Both the position numbers and the translations under genes were made by a program. 64,000 bases of DNA from Tetrahymena elliotti 4EA (taxonomy: Eukaryota; Ciliophora; Oligohymenophorea; Hymenostomatida; Tetrahymenidae). How positions within the stretch are numbered: position 1 is the stretch's first letter; each line of letters begins with the position of its first letter. The stretch is taken from positions 627,010-691,009 of the forward strand of contig JH720297.1 in NCBI GenBank assembly GCA_000231825.2, written 5' to 3'. The notes under the pieces were generated by a model, which saw only the letters and a list, made by a program, of their open reading frames with translations, did no database searches and was not told where the DNA came from. Below, one piece after another: positions 36,560-48,155 of this stretch.

Positions 36560-39159
36560 AATGTTAAAATATTAATACAAAAAAATAGTTAAAAGGAATA
36601 GTATATTATGTCTGCAACAAATATTTCAATCTCAAACAAATAAATAATTAACTAAATATACTCTGAAAATATGTGTAAATGTTGCTATATATTAAATAAA
36701 ATTTAGTAATGTAAATGTATTGATTTTTATTAGAATAATTAAATAAAATTGTATACTCATGTAAAACTATTTCAAGACTATAATACATTTATTTTAAAGA
36801 AAAGAAATCAAACACTTTCAAATTCTTAATTGATTGTAACATTATATTTTAACACTTCTCTTAATTAATTAAATAAAATGTTCAAGTTTTCATTTAAAAT
36901 AATTTTTTACTGTCTATATTCTTATGTTTTACAAAAATAATAAATACTAGCTCATTATCAAAAATAATTAGATTACATTAGAGCTCATCTCTTTCAATAA
37001 AGGTTTAATGAATACTTCCTACCAATAAATTGGATTTTTTAATTAAAAACAATTTCTTGATAATTTATACAATTTTAACCAATTTATTTAAAAACATTAT
37101 CAGGTTTATTCTTTAAATGTATTAGAATTAATATCTTAAAATTATCTAAAGTTCAAAATGATTACCATTTTTAGCTAAATTTAATGATAATATGTTTTAT
37201 TACACAGAATAAGCTCACAAAAATAAATCAATTCCCAATTCCAAGAAAGTATTTCATTTAATTTCTAAAAAATGTTTGATATATTATAAAACCTCATTTT
37301 AACCTCAAACAAAATGTTTAGACACTAATATGTCAAAAATACTATTTTAAATCATATCATAATTAATTTGATAATAAATAAAAACATAAAGAATATTTGA
37401 AATTATAAGGTAAATATTTATTTTAAGGATTTTTTTATTTTGTGATCTAAAGTTTATTTAGTTATTAAACATATGAGAGTGCAGTTATTTCTTTCTGCTC
37501 CAAATATTAGTGAATATCACCAATAAATAATTTTTTGTAATAGAAGAAAGAGTATTTCTAAGTTTTTTACTTAAACATTTATTTATTTCATTATAAATAT
37601 TCTTAAAAAATCTTCTTAAAGAACTCCTAAAAGCTCAATAAAAAATACAATTAAGAACAGTTTTGTAGAGTTTTGAGATTAATTTTTACTTTATTAGCTT
37701 TAGTAATTTTAGAATTAAGCTTAATCTACAGTATAAATTTTTAAAATATAGAAAAATATAAGTAAAACCTAATACATAATATATTATTTTTGTTAATTTG
37801 ACTCAAATTAAACAAATATTTTTATTCAAGATATTTTGAAAAATAATTTTGCGTAAAGATCAGAATAAAAAAAAATAAAAAGAAGATTTTTTTAAAATTT
37901 TTTTCTGATAGTGTTAATAGAAGTAATTTTGTATTTTTTATTTTAGGGGTTTTATTAAAATTGCACTGGCTACTCGATTGTTTTTAAAATATCTCCAATT
38001 TGAGTGGATTTAAAATGAATGAACGAATAAAAAGGTTTTGCATAAATGAATAACTAACAGAAATTTTAATTAATAGTGTTACTAGCTGTTTTCAATAATA
38101 AAAAAAGATCAGCCTTAGTAGTAAAAATTGTGAATATTGTTAGATAATTAGGGAAGATAAATTGAAAGTCTGACTAGTTGTCAGTTTTTTTAATAAAATA
38201 AGATGATTTATTTACTTCGTAGTATTATTGAATCGCTAAAAATATTATTAGTATTTACTCATTTTAAATTTCAAGAAAAATTTGATTGTCTTTGGATTTA
38301 GAGATTTGTTAATTATTCATATTATGCACTTTTACTTCAAGTTGCTAATTAAAAAGTTATTAGGCAATTTAGATTGATATTAATGATTAAATAGCAGAAA
38401 ATGAAATTTAAAAAGATTAAATATAAGAAAATATCAATAATGTTTCATAAAATAGTTCAAAATTTAAGGATAATATTAAAATTAGTGAACATAATAGGCA
38501 GAATTTTTCTTGTTATTTATTAAATGTTTAGCTTTTTAATTTAAAGAAGGAAAATATTTACATCAGTAAATTATCTTAACAACAAAATGTAAAGGTTAAT
38601 GCTATTTATTATTCCTATTTTATATCTTAAAATTTAAGAAATACCTTGCGAGAGCAATATTTCTTTTTTATTTAGTTCTTTTACTACCCAAAATTTGCTA
38701 ATTAAAAAAAAGATTAAGGCTAAAAGTATATTATTTTAGATTAGAAATAAAGTGGCCTAAAATATTTATAATTTGAATTATTGTCTTATAAAAAATAGTA
38801 TTAAGAATCTTTTGTAAAAAAAAGAAAAGGGAAGGCCAAATTATTTGTGATTACAATTTTTAAAATAGTTAATTAGAATTGATCGAATGAAGTAAAAAAA
38901 AAAAAATAAAATAAATAGAGTGGGTAGGAATTTGATAAGTAAAATAAGATCCTAGAAAAAGATTAATCATAATATAAAGATTTATTGATCCTATATACAT
39001 TAAATTAAATTAATTAAATTCTGTCTTTATGCATATCCTATAAATATTTAATTAAAAATAAAAAAATTAATAAAAAAATTAAATAAAAAGAACAAGTTTT
39101 TACAAATACAATCTAAGTATTTCAAAACTTTTCATAAGTAAAATCTATAAATCATATAA
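36560..39159. other. Gene-poor AT-rich stretch
   Basis: 2.6 kb without a supported gene. Two overlapping frames between 38203 and 38850 are both open for over 200 codons, which is expected occasionally when TGA is the only stop; neither looks protein-like (see rejected items). One copy of a dispersed element containing AATTGCACTGGCTA lies at 37959. Confidence 0.5.
37959..38040. repeat. Dispersed element, copy 1 (AATTGCACTGGCTA)
   Basis: The 14-mer AATTGCACTGGCTA at 37959-37972 is followed by TGGATTTAAAA and GAATGAACGAATAA. It recurs with similar order at 40821. The G/C-rich core is unlikely to match by chance in this background. Confidence 0.55.
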
Positions 39160-39567
39160 ATGAACTCTCCTATGACTCCTTCTGAGAAAAAAAATACTCA
39201 ACGCATCAAGCAAAGAGTGATCTTACTTTAAGAATCTCTTACTTAAACAAAAAAAGAAATAGAATAAATCCGTTAATATATATATGGAGAAAATGAATCT
39301 ATCGAAGATTATTTTTATGAATAAGACTTGCTTGTCCTTTGCAATGATTTGACTCAAGGAAAAAAGACTAATGCATATGTGCTATATTTATAATAAGTGA
39401 AGACTAAATTTGAAATATTCTCTTTAGTTTTCCAAGAAATCCTCAGCTTAGAAAACAAAGAAACCTTATCATCAAAAACCTTTAGACAAACAAGCAAAAT
39501 TCACTAAAAACTTCGTTAATATTTCAATTATGAAGTCCTTGATATTCCAGATGAATTCAGTCCTTGA
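39160..39567 (+). CDS. Small hypothetical protein
   Basis: ATG at 39160 after an A-rich leader (ATATAAATGA) opens a 135-residue frame closed by TGA 39565-39567. Codon use and composition look like genuine Tetrahymena protein: soluble, helical, Lys/Glu/Gln-rich, with KKNTQRIKQRVILLQESLTQ and ENESIEDYFYEQDLLVLCND. No signal peptide, membrane segment, zinc site or known motif is visible. It sits alone between two long gene-poor stretches. I do not recognise a family. It could be a lineage-specific gene, or the first exon of a longer one whose later exons I cannot see. Confidence 0.6.
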
Positions 39568-40591
39568 AAAACAATTGATTATCTTAAATGAAATTCTAGT
39601 CAATGAAAAACAACTCAGTAATTATAATCAAAAAAATACTAACAAATTTATAATATAGCCATCGTTTTAAAATTTCTAACGCAATCTGATAACACCCAGC
39701 CATGTTAAAGACAATAAAAATCATAGAAACATCTGTAATCAGCCTCTTCTAACTTCTTCTTTCCATCTTCCTTATTTTTTAGAAACATAAACCAAAAAAT
39801 TATCAAATAACAAAAATAAAAATAAAAATGATTTTCAAAAACTTAATCACCCAATTAAATAAATTTTAAATCTTAAAACTACTAACCAAATCATAAAATA
39901 AATTACTAAACAACTTTAATTATTATGTTTACTTCCATTATTTGCATCTATGTACCTATTCTATTGTCTGAAATCAAATTACTTAATCAATTAAAACATC
40001 AAAATTATCAAATCTAAAATTTTAAAGTCACCTATCAATCTATTCATCTGTATGTCCAATAAAAAACTTAATTTCTTTTATTATTAATGTTAAACATAAT
40101 ACATAAGTATATTAGAGATTTTAAAATTTCAAACCTCTACCCTGTTTAATTTACTCTCAAATTCCAATATTTATTTTTTGCTAAATGTATTCATTTATTG
40201 ATTGATACTATATTTGCTTCTTATTTAATTTACTAACTTATTTCAAGATTTATTTTTTTCTAAACGTATTCATTAATGTTGATTGATTGATTGATATCAT
40301 AGTTGCTTTGGCTGATTAGTTCATCAGTTTATTGACAGATTTTATATCTCATTTAATCAAATAATTCATGGAGGATTTGATTGTTTTATACCCAATTTGA
40401 GTACAGCTTAAATGATTGATTAATCGTATTTTTTGATTGCTGGAATAAAAAATTAATAAATAAAGGAAGTAAAATTGGGCTGAGATAAATTGAAAAAGAA
40501 AAGTGTAAGTAAATTTAAATAGTTTTCTAATCATAAAAGATAATTAATAAATAGATCTGTTTACATATTATTAAATCATTTATTTCAAAAT

Positions 40592-40615
40592 AAGATTATT
40601 ATTATTATTATTATT
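40592..40615. repeat. (ATT)n microsatellite
   Basis: Eight tandem ATT units in the gene-poor stretch. Confidence 0.9.
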
Positions 40616-40820
40616 TGTGTTTTTTGTTTCAAATATTTATCTTATAAAATAACTTAAGAACATCTGTAACCTTCTAACTAGTTAATTCTTTTATAATTTA
40701 CCAATTTTTAATAAATTTGTCCCAACATGTACCAGAGAGAATCAATTATAAATTCCTAAAATGGCAAATATCTTTTAATTTTAAATGTAATAATAGATAA
40801 AATCTGCCAAAAAATATCAG

Positions 40821-40920
40821 AATTGCACTGGCTAGACTGAAGCCTTTTAAAAATTAATTGCAATCAATTACTGGATTTATGGATTTTAAAAAGAAATGCA
40901 TGAATAAGATTTTTTTAATT
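40821..40920. repeat. Dispersed element, copy 2 (AATTGCACTGGCTA)
   Basis: Same 14-mer as at 37959. It is followed by GCCTTTTAAAAA, then CTGGATTTATGGATTTTAAAA and GCATGAATAAG, in the same order as copy 1. Confidence 0.55.
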
Positions 40921-43512
40921 TAATAATTGTGTGAAAATAATAGATTCCTTATATAGTACTTATCCATATACTTATACAGACTTAGCTTCTTGTATGATGA
41001 ATTGGGTCTATTATTGCTTTTTTGATTAATAATAATAGTAGAGAGAAAAAGGAAAAAAATTGAATTATCTAGATTCAATAGTTTTAATTAAAAATGTTAG
41101 GCATTTCTTGAAGAAAATTTTGATGATAACACATTAAATTTACATTTATCTTTTAAAATTATAAATTTGTTAAGTTTAATTAAGAATAATATAAGTATGA
41201 AAATAGCAAAAATTAGGACATTATTTTAGCTTTTTTTATGTTTCCTTTTGTTGGTAAACATGGAACTTTTAGAAAATGTTATTAATTGCATGCATTTAGC
41301 GGTTTATTTAATTTAACAAATCATGCAAAAAATACTTTTTTAAAAGGCATGAAGAAGATATAATAATAGTATGGTAAATCAAGTACTTGAATAATCACAA
41401 TTTAAATGTATGAGATTAGTGTAATAAAAAATTTAGAATAAGTAAGTAATACTACACTTACTTAAATATTTCTCCAGTATTTGCATAGAATAATTAACAT
41501 TATCATAAACTCTTCTACCAAATTGCTATAACTGAAGTATTATAAATCTTTAAAATTTCAGGAAGTTCCTATTATTAGCATTTTTGATTCATTAACATTG
41601 ATAAGATAAACGTATTAAATGTATTAGGCAAATAGAAGAATCTAGATTATGTAATTATAAGAAGAAACTTATTTACCATTAATCAATAAATCAAGCAATT
41701 AACATAATTATTGCTATATTTTTAAAAATGATTATGATAATGTTTGTAATAATATAAAATGATAAATAAATAGTTCATCAACTATTTTATGACTTTTTCA
41801 CAAGTTTTATTTAATGTTCTATATTAACTAACTAGATAGAATCTTTTGCTTTAACTAACTTAGCAACTTTTTATTCTAAATTTACATCCTTAAAAAACTA
41901 TCTCAAGAATTTATTTTTTGGTTGTAATATAGTTAGTTACAATTCATATCAAATGATTTTTTAAATAAATTGCATTTCAACTTATTATTTACCTTTCTCT
42001 GGTTAATCACATCAGGTAGTCAGTTTACACTTAACTAACACCCCAATTAGATTTACATCTAATTTTAATTAATATTCCTTAATTGTAACAACATACTATT
42101 AAATTCTACTTTCTCCAAACAACAGCAAATTTTGACATCAATGGTATTTTTCATTAACATCAAAAAATTAGTAACATCAAACAATCAATCAATCAAACAT
42201 TTAAAAACTTTTCAATTGATCTATTTAAAATTTTAAAAAAGAAAAATGAATCCTTAAGGAAAATTTGTGAAAAATTAAAAAAACTATTTTTGATTAGAAA
42301 TTTAATTTTGGCTTAAAATAGCAAATCAAAAATCAAGATTTCAATGTAATGCTTATTCTACAACAGAGTTAGGGTACGCTTAACAATAAATTGAAGTAGA
42401 AAGTTAATTTTATATTTTCTATTTCTTTTTTTAATTCATAAAAATTTTTAATCATAGCCAAAGGATCAATCTAAATTAATAATTTTGTAAAAAATAAATA
42501 TTAATCATCAATCACATTTCTCTACAAAATAATTTTGTTTGATTTATTTACCATACATAATATTCAATGATATAATATTGAAAAAATTTTCTTTTATAGA
42601 TATTTAAATCAGTATTTTTAATCAAAAGTAATAATTCAATATTTTTGCTGTTGATTGCAAAAATTCATTCAGTGTTTTATTATAAAATACTTAATTATCA
42701 CTTCTTAATCTTCTCTTTTGAAACGCTGCATTTCTCATTATTTTTTATTGAAGCATTTTGTGAAAATACATTTATAAATAAATGTAAACTAATTTTTTCT
42801 TCTGATGATAATATTCTTTTTGTTTCAAAAAATAATTTAAATATCCTTTAATAGATATAATTTTTAATTTACATTAGTTACTCTAAAAGAATATATCTTA
42901 GTAGAGTAAGTATCTATCTTTTCTTAACCTTTTAATCTATTTTAAAAGACCAAAATTAAAGTTGATAATGTTTCTTTAGTTCTATTGATCAATAATAATT
43001 AAATTTTAGTTTTTTTTTATGGTCTTTATTTAAGAGCATTTTATTAAATTATAATTTAATTTTACACATCAACGGAAATTGTAAATTTATTTAATTAGCT
43101 GGAGACAGTAAGTCTTTTAGGAGTTTATTATAAGAATATTTTATGTAATACCAAATAAAAAGAAATATTAAGCTTCAAAAATAAATGGCAGATTTGTTTA
43201 TCTTAAAAAACTAATTGAAACTAGTTTGTCATTAAAAAGATAAGGAATAATTGAAAAAATCATTTGAATTTTAATAGCAACAAAAAACTCATTTTTGTTT
43301 TAAAAAATAAGGTTTTTGTTTGCTATTTATTTATTGACTAAATTAGTAATTTGTAAATTAATAAATTAAAAGACATACACATTAATATAGACAAGAGGAT
43401 AAAATTACTCTCTTAATTTTTTATAAATTAAAATTTCAAGATTTCAAACATTTATCAAAAATTATGCAAATAACGTTTAAATATTTAATTCTGTTAGTCA
43501 TTATTAAGTCAC

Positions 43513-44715
43513 TCAATCTTCTTCATCGTCGTCATCTTCAGAACTGTCCTAATTATCTTCATCATCTTCATCATCGTCTTCAAATATTTCTTCTTCATTC
43601 ACAACCATTTCATCTTCTTAATCTTCCTCTTCTTCTAACTCCTCATCTCCTTCTTCTTCACTTTCAGGGTTTTTCTTTCTCTTTTTAATTTTAGAAGGTT
43701 CTTTTATTTCTTAATCTTCATCATCATCTTCTACAATTTCTTCACTATCAATTTCTGATTCTTCACTATCAATATCTTCCAAAGAAATATCTTCTTCACC
43801 TTCAGAGTCAGAATTGATCTTTCTGTTATTTTTTCTTTTTCCATTAAGAGATTTCTTTTGAGTGTTAACACCATTTTATACTTCAACTTCTTCAATGGCT
43901 AAAACCTTATATTTATTTTTACCAGATTACTCTAAAGTTACTTTCGTCTCAGAAGAATTAGAGTTTTAATTTGTATCATCATGATTATTTAAATTATTTA
44001 AGCTTTTAAGAATACTTGGCTAAGGAATTGTTTCACCTTATTCAGCTAAACGTCTAACAATTTCAGCCTTTAAATTGTATAAATGAGTTAAAATTTCTAA
44101 ATTAGTAAACTTTTCATTTTCAATATCTTCTAATGTCATATATTGAGGTGCATGCTTTTTAACCTTTGGCAATTTAATTTCTGCAATTTATTTAGCTGAA
44201 AGTCCATATATTTTTCTTTATAAAGTTAAAAAATAATTTAGAAAAGCAATTAAAGCTAAATGAAATAAATAACAATTATTCATAAAAAGAATGAATTATA
44301 TTTAAATATTTTTTTATTTTTTTAAATTAAATTTTTTTTACCTATTTTATTCAATTCTTCTTTTTCTTTCTTCCTTTGTTGGGTTATCTCCTGTATTAAT
44401 GATACAATTATTCTTTCTAAGAACATCTTATTTTTTCATGTTTTGCTAGAAAACTGCCTCTAGATCAATCTGCAATCCCATAAAATCACCCAAAGACTAT
44501 TAACCTAAAAGACGTTGGGTTTGCATATAAATTTAACCAATACTTTTACCAGGTAAGCATCCGCTTTCCATAATTTTCTTCCACTTTCCAATTCCAAATA
44601 ATTATAATGCATTCTTTAGAATTTTAACTTCTTCTTCTCTCCAACCAGGAGAAAGAGTGTAATTCCACAAAGATTTTGATTAATTGTGCTAAAATTTTCC
44701 TTTTTTTAATGACAT
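43513..44715 (-). CDS. AMTP1: p1/AMTP1, DNA-binding subunit of the MTA1 N6-adenine DNA methyltransferase complex
   Basis: Two exons on the minus strand, 44342-44715 and 43513-44215, joined in phase 2 (AG|A = Arg) to give 358 residues. Residues about 17-72 form a homeobox/Myb-like helical domain (WNYTLSPGWREEEVKILKNA, then FGIGKWKKIMESGCLPGKS and IGQIYMQTQRL). A conserved region follows (KIYGLSAKQIAEIKLPKVKK, FTNLEILTHLYNLKAEIVRR), and then a long tail that is almost entirely Glu/Asp with KIKKRKKNP-type basic patches. I recognise this as the p1 (AMTP1) protein of ciliate MTA1c, which also contains MTA1 (AMT1), MTA9 and p2. The complex deposits N6-methyladenine at ApT sites in the macronucleus. 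p1 has no catalytic motif and contributes DNA binding and complex assembly. Identification is from memory of the family, not a search. The 43464-43688 plus-strand frame is a shadow of the acidic tail. Confidence 0.86.
44216..44341 (-). other. Intron of the p1/AMTP1 gene
   Basis: 126-base phase-2 intron. Removal joins EERKRRIEQN-R to KIYGLSAKQ. Reading through it would lose the frame of the second half. Confidence 0.85.
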
Positions 44716-46130
44716 TTTACAATTTTATAAATAATATTTTATTGTTTTTTTATTTCTATTGACGAGTTTTTTCACAAAAAAAATTATGGTTAATCAATTA
44801 TGTACTTTTAAATATTATATTTGCATCAAAATTTCTTTTTTAAACTCAAATTATTACAAATTTTGTAGAGTTATTGAAATTTGGCGGAATGGAGGGAATA
44901 TTATATGGATTTGAATATCTATCAATAACTAAAAACATCAGTAGAACTTCTTCAATTTTCTAGATGCAGAAAAAATATAAATTAATTTTAAAATTATTTT
45001 TATCTTTCTCATAATTTAGATTTAAATTAATATTTTTTATATACATTTTAATTAAAATAATTAAATTATCTCTAGTAATAGTTTTTTTAATTCTTGCTTA
45101 TATATTTAATTCAATAGAATTTTTGTAGAATATGAACAGATTAATTAAAAAAGACATTCATGTTTGTATTTTTTAGTTAGAATTTAATTGATTTAAAGTT
45201 AAACATCTACTCAATAGTTTTTCTATTTAAAAAAAATAGGCAGAGATTAAATTTATGAGCCTAATTTACAAATAACTTTATAAAATCAATGACCTTCTGC
45301 TCATTACTTTTAATCTTTTTTTATTTTTGTATCAAAATAAGTTTAATATTAATTATAATTTTTTTGAATGATAAAATTATTTTAAGAAAAAAAAGGAAAA
45401 TTTTTTATATTATTAGACTAACTTGATTATTAGTAAACTAAAAAATTTAGCTTTTTGAAGATACAATTAAAATTTAAAAACAGTAGTAGAAGTTGATGAA
45501 ACCTTTATATATTTAAATAATATTTGATATTTATTTTAGTTGGGTTTTAAAAAATTGAAATTTATCAATTGAATAAAACCTAAAGTAATAAATATAAATA
45601 TTTGTTTTATCAAACTATTAAAGTAGAAAATGAATGAAATTTGTAAATATGTTACTCAATAGAATTTTTGAGAATATAAATAGAATGTGAGAAAGAAAAA
45701 AATATTTTTTATTACTGATATTTTAGTGTTTAAGAATAATTTTATTTGTGATTAAAATTTCATTTTAATATTTTTTTAAAAGGTATCTATCATTATATTG
45801 GTATCTATCATTATATTTTTTAGAGCTTAAAAAGAATTTCATGATATTTAATTTAAATTAATGATCAAATATATAAAATGTAGGATTGAGAAAAAAAAAA
45901 GTAAAACACAATATTTTAAATTTTATAAAATGATAAAATTATTTCATAAGATTTTAGTTTTAACAAATTTTTTAAGAAATGGTGATTAAGAATATAAAAA
46001 ATTGTAAAGAAGAAAAATGATATTTGATATAATTTTAAATATAGTATTTTTTAAATTAATTTTAAGTTTTGAGATAACTTTGTTTGTTTTATGATTTTAT
46101 ACTTTTACGATTTTTGAAATTTCTATTTTT
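44716..46130. other. Intergenic between U2AF65-like and p1 genes
   Basis: 1.4 kb AT-rich stretch carrying the promoter of p1 and the 3' end of the U2AF65-like gene (both minus strand). The only structure seen is a perfect 18-base tandem duplication at 45782-45817. Confidence 0.5.
45782..45817. repeat. 18-bp perfect tandem duplication
   Basis: GGTATCTATCATTATATT occurs twice head to tail with no mismatch, a recent slippage-type duplication. Confidence 0.9.
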
Positions 46131-47760
46131 TCAATTTCTTAAACTTTAACGAATTTATAATAAAGGTCTAAAGTTTAAATTAAAGGCTTCTTCTGGGATA
46201 TTGTATATTTTTAAGCTCTATCCATTGAATAATCTACCTTAGTTTGTTTAAATTGCTAACGAAACTGATTCTTTTGTTGCATACTATACAAATAGAGTGC
46301 CTGCTTTTGCTATTTTATAATAAAAAAGAATTATTATTTGTAAAGTAGTGAATAAATTTACCTCCAACTGTAGCTTGATAAGGTCGAATGATGAAATGAA
46401 AATCTATAGTGCCATATCTTTCAAATTCACTGAGTAAATCTGCATGCAAATCTTCCCAATTTTCTTCAGTAAGCTAACTTTCAGTACCCAACTAAACTGT
46501 ATTGGTTATTTTAATAATAGTAGATATTATATCTGATTTTTTGCTTTTATTTTTATCATCACCACTATCTTAGAATAAATTAGCAGTGACCTATATAAGC
46601 TAAGCAGCTACTTCTGCTTCTCTAATAGCAAGCTAAGTTAAAGCTGCTACACTAGGTTAAGTTAAATGATTATCACAAATTCTAAAAAGTTTGCATTCTG
46701 TTTAGAAAAATTAGAATGAACCAAGCTTATACATTAAATTAGTTTCTTCTACAGAAGAAAACTCAATGTTTGCAGTTTTATTTTCTTCGTTAATTTCACA
46801 ATCTATGACAGGAGTATCATTGCCTTCATTTGCTAGATGCTTCTCCTTCATAAAGTGATTAATATAACTGATAATATCTAATTTATCTAATCCCAATTCA
46901 AGAGGAACATTTTAAAGCTAAATCTTACGCTACTTCTCTGTTTACTTCAGTATAATATCATCAGGTCTATTATTTCTAGATATTCTTGGTAGCCATTAAA
47001 ATCCATCATAAAAGAATTTTTCTGTGTCTACTTGCATATTATTGCTATCACAGAATTTATCGTTTTCTTTATTTCTTTTTCTTCTTTCCCTACTCTTGCT
47101 TGCATTTCTAAGCTATGAGTAATATTCTCCTAAATTTCTTCTTTCTCTTTCAAGTCTTCTAAGTTCAGCTTCGCTGAGTTTCTTTTTACCTTAAGAAGAA
47201 GAACGCTTTCTATCTCTACGAGATCTTGATCTATCAGAAGAAGAGGAAGATGAAGACGATGAAGAGGAAGAAGAATGACGTCTTCTACTTCTTTTGCTGC
47301 TGTCATGTCTCTTTCTTGATCTATCTCTTCTACTTCTAGATGAATGTCTCTTTCTGCTTCTGCTAGAGCTTTTCTTTCTATCTTTATCCTTTCTATTACG
47401 GTGACGAGAACTGCTTCTATCTCTGTCACTCTTTGACTTATTTTGGTCACGAGAAGATGATCTCCTCTTTTTGGAAGTTTTATCATCTTTTTTCTTTTTT
47501 TGTGAATTGCTGCGACTGCGACTTCTTTTATCCTTCTCACTCTTTCTGTCCTTTTTCTTGTGATCTTTCTCCTTTTTATGCTTTCTACTACTAAGTGATC
47601 TCTTCCTCTCTTTTTGGTCTTTTTCAATAGCTGGGGTATCCTATTATATATTTTAACCTTTCAGAGCTCCTTCGTTATTGTTGTTACTATTACTTGTTTA
47701 GTTATGAAAAAGCTACTGTTGCTGATCCTCACTTAAAATTGATGCCTCTAATGTTGTCAT
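46131..47760 (-). CDS. U2AF65-like splicing factor (RS domain, RRM, UHM)
   Basis: Two exons on the minus strand, 46362-47760 and 46131-46309, joined in phase 1, giving 525 residues. After a Gln/Asn-rich start, residues about 45-200 form an Arg/Ser and Lys/Glu/Asp-rich RS region (RSRSRSNSQKKKK, SSSRSRKRHSSRSRRDRSRK) with a twelve-Ser run. A Trp-containing FYDGFQWLPR segment leads into an RRM1-like domain at about 283-370 (NVPLELGLDKLDIISYINHF, PVIDCEINEENKTANIEFSS). This aligns in order with U2AF65 RRM1, including its extended helix. A C-terminal UHM-like domain (about 395-510) ends with EFERYGTI, GTLFVQYATKES and AIQTNQGRLFNGQSLKIY. U2AF65 binds the polypyrimidine tract and SF1 at 3' splice sites; with T-rich but very short introns here the tract requirement may differ. 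The 47130-47627 frame is a shadow of the RS region. Confidence 0.85.
46310..46361 (-). other. Intron of the U2AF65-like gene
   Basis: 52-base phase-1 intron between RPYQATVG and KAGTLFVQYATKE, inside the UHM-like domain. Confidence 0.85.
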
Positions 47761-47788
47761 TTCTCTTGATCTTTGTTTGATTTTGAAT

Positions 47789-47818
47789 GTAGGTAGGTAG
47801 GTATGTATGTATGTATTG
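47789..47818. repeat. GTAG/GTAT tetranucleotide repeats
   Basis: Three GTAG units followed by three GTAT units, 29 bases upstream of the U2AF65-like start codon, so probably transcribed as part of its leader. Confidence 0.85.
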
Positions 47819-48133
47819 TCTCTGTAACTCTATCTATCTATGTATTGATCGATCTATTTATCTATGTTTGTTACTTCAAAAAATTGATAATTTATTTTTT
47901 AAATTGAATCGATTTTCTAATGGCAGTAAGTATAAATGAGTGTATTTTTCAAATCAATCTGCTCTATTTGAATAATTCAACAATAGTAAGTCTTTTACTC
48001 TATATTATAAATTTATAATATTTAAATTTTCTTTAAAACAGGACAATTTAATCAATCTCAATAAAGATTTTTAATTCAAATATTTTTTCTGAAAAATATT
48101 ATTTCAAAGTAAATTTTTTTTATTTAATTTTTA

Positions 48134-48155
48134 TCTTTCTTTCTTTCTTTCTTTG
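48134..48155. repeat. (CTTT)n microsatellite
   Basis: About five tandem CTTT units in the intergenic region. Confidence 0.85.

Larger units (their letters stand above)
39568..43512. other. Gene-poor AT-rich stretch of 3.9 kb
   Basis: No supported gene. Contains (GATT)n at about 40279-40296, (ATT)8 at about 40592-40615, and the second copy of the AATTGCACTGGCTA element at 40821. Short frames at 40349-40534 (-) and 42645-42851 (+) are composed mostly of Phe, Leu, Ile and Lys and look like chance frames. Confidence 0.5.

Noticed and set aside
37957..38040. Possible tRNA or snRNA gene at the TTGCACTGGCTA element
   Set aside because: No cloverleaf, no GGTTCAAATC-type T-arm and no Sm site could be found; kept only as a dispersed repeat.
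38203..38882. Long plus-strand open frames (over 200 codons) in two overlapping frames
   Set aside because: Two different frames are open at once over the same DNA. Composition is Lys/Ile/Leu/Phe-dominated with no motif. With TGA as the only stop in AT-rich DNA such lengths occur by chance.
40349..40534. 61-codon minus-strand frame
   Set aside because: Same reasons: Phe/Ile/Leu-rich with no supporting context.
42645..42851. 68-codon plus-strand frame
   Set aside because: Phe/Ile/Leu-rich, no motif, in a gene-poor region; most likely chance.
47130..47627. 165-codon minus-strand frame rich in Arg, Lys and Glu
   Set aside because: Same strand but another frame of the RS region of the U2AF65-like gene; the Ser/Arg frame continues into the RRM and is the real one.
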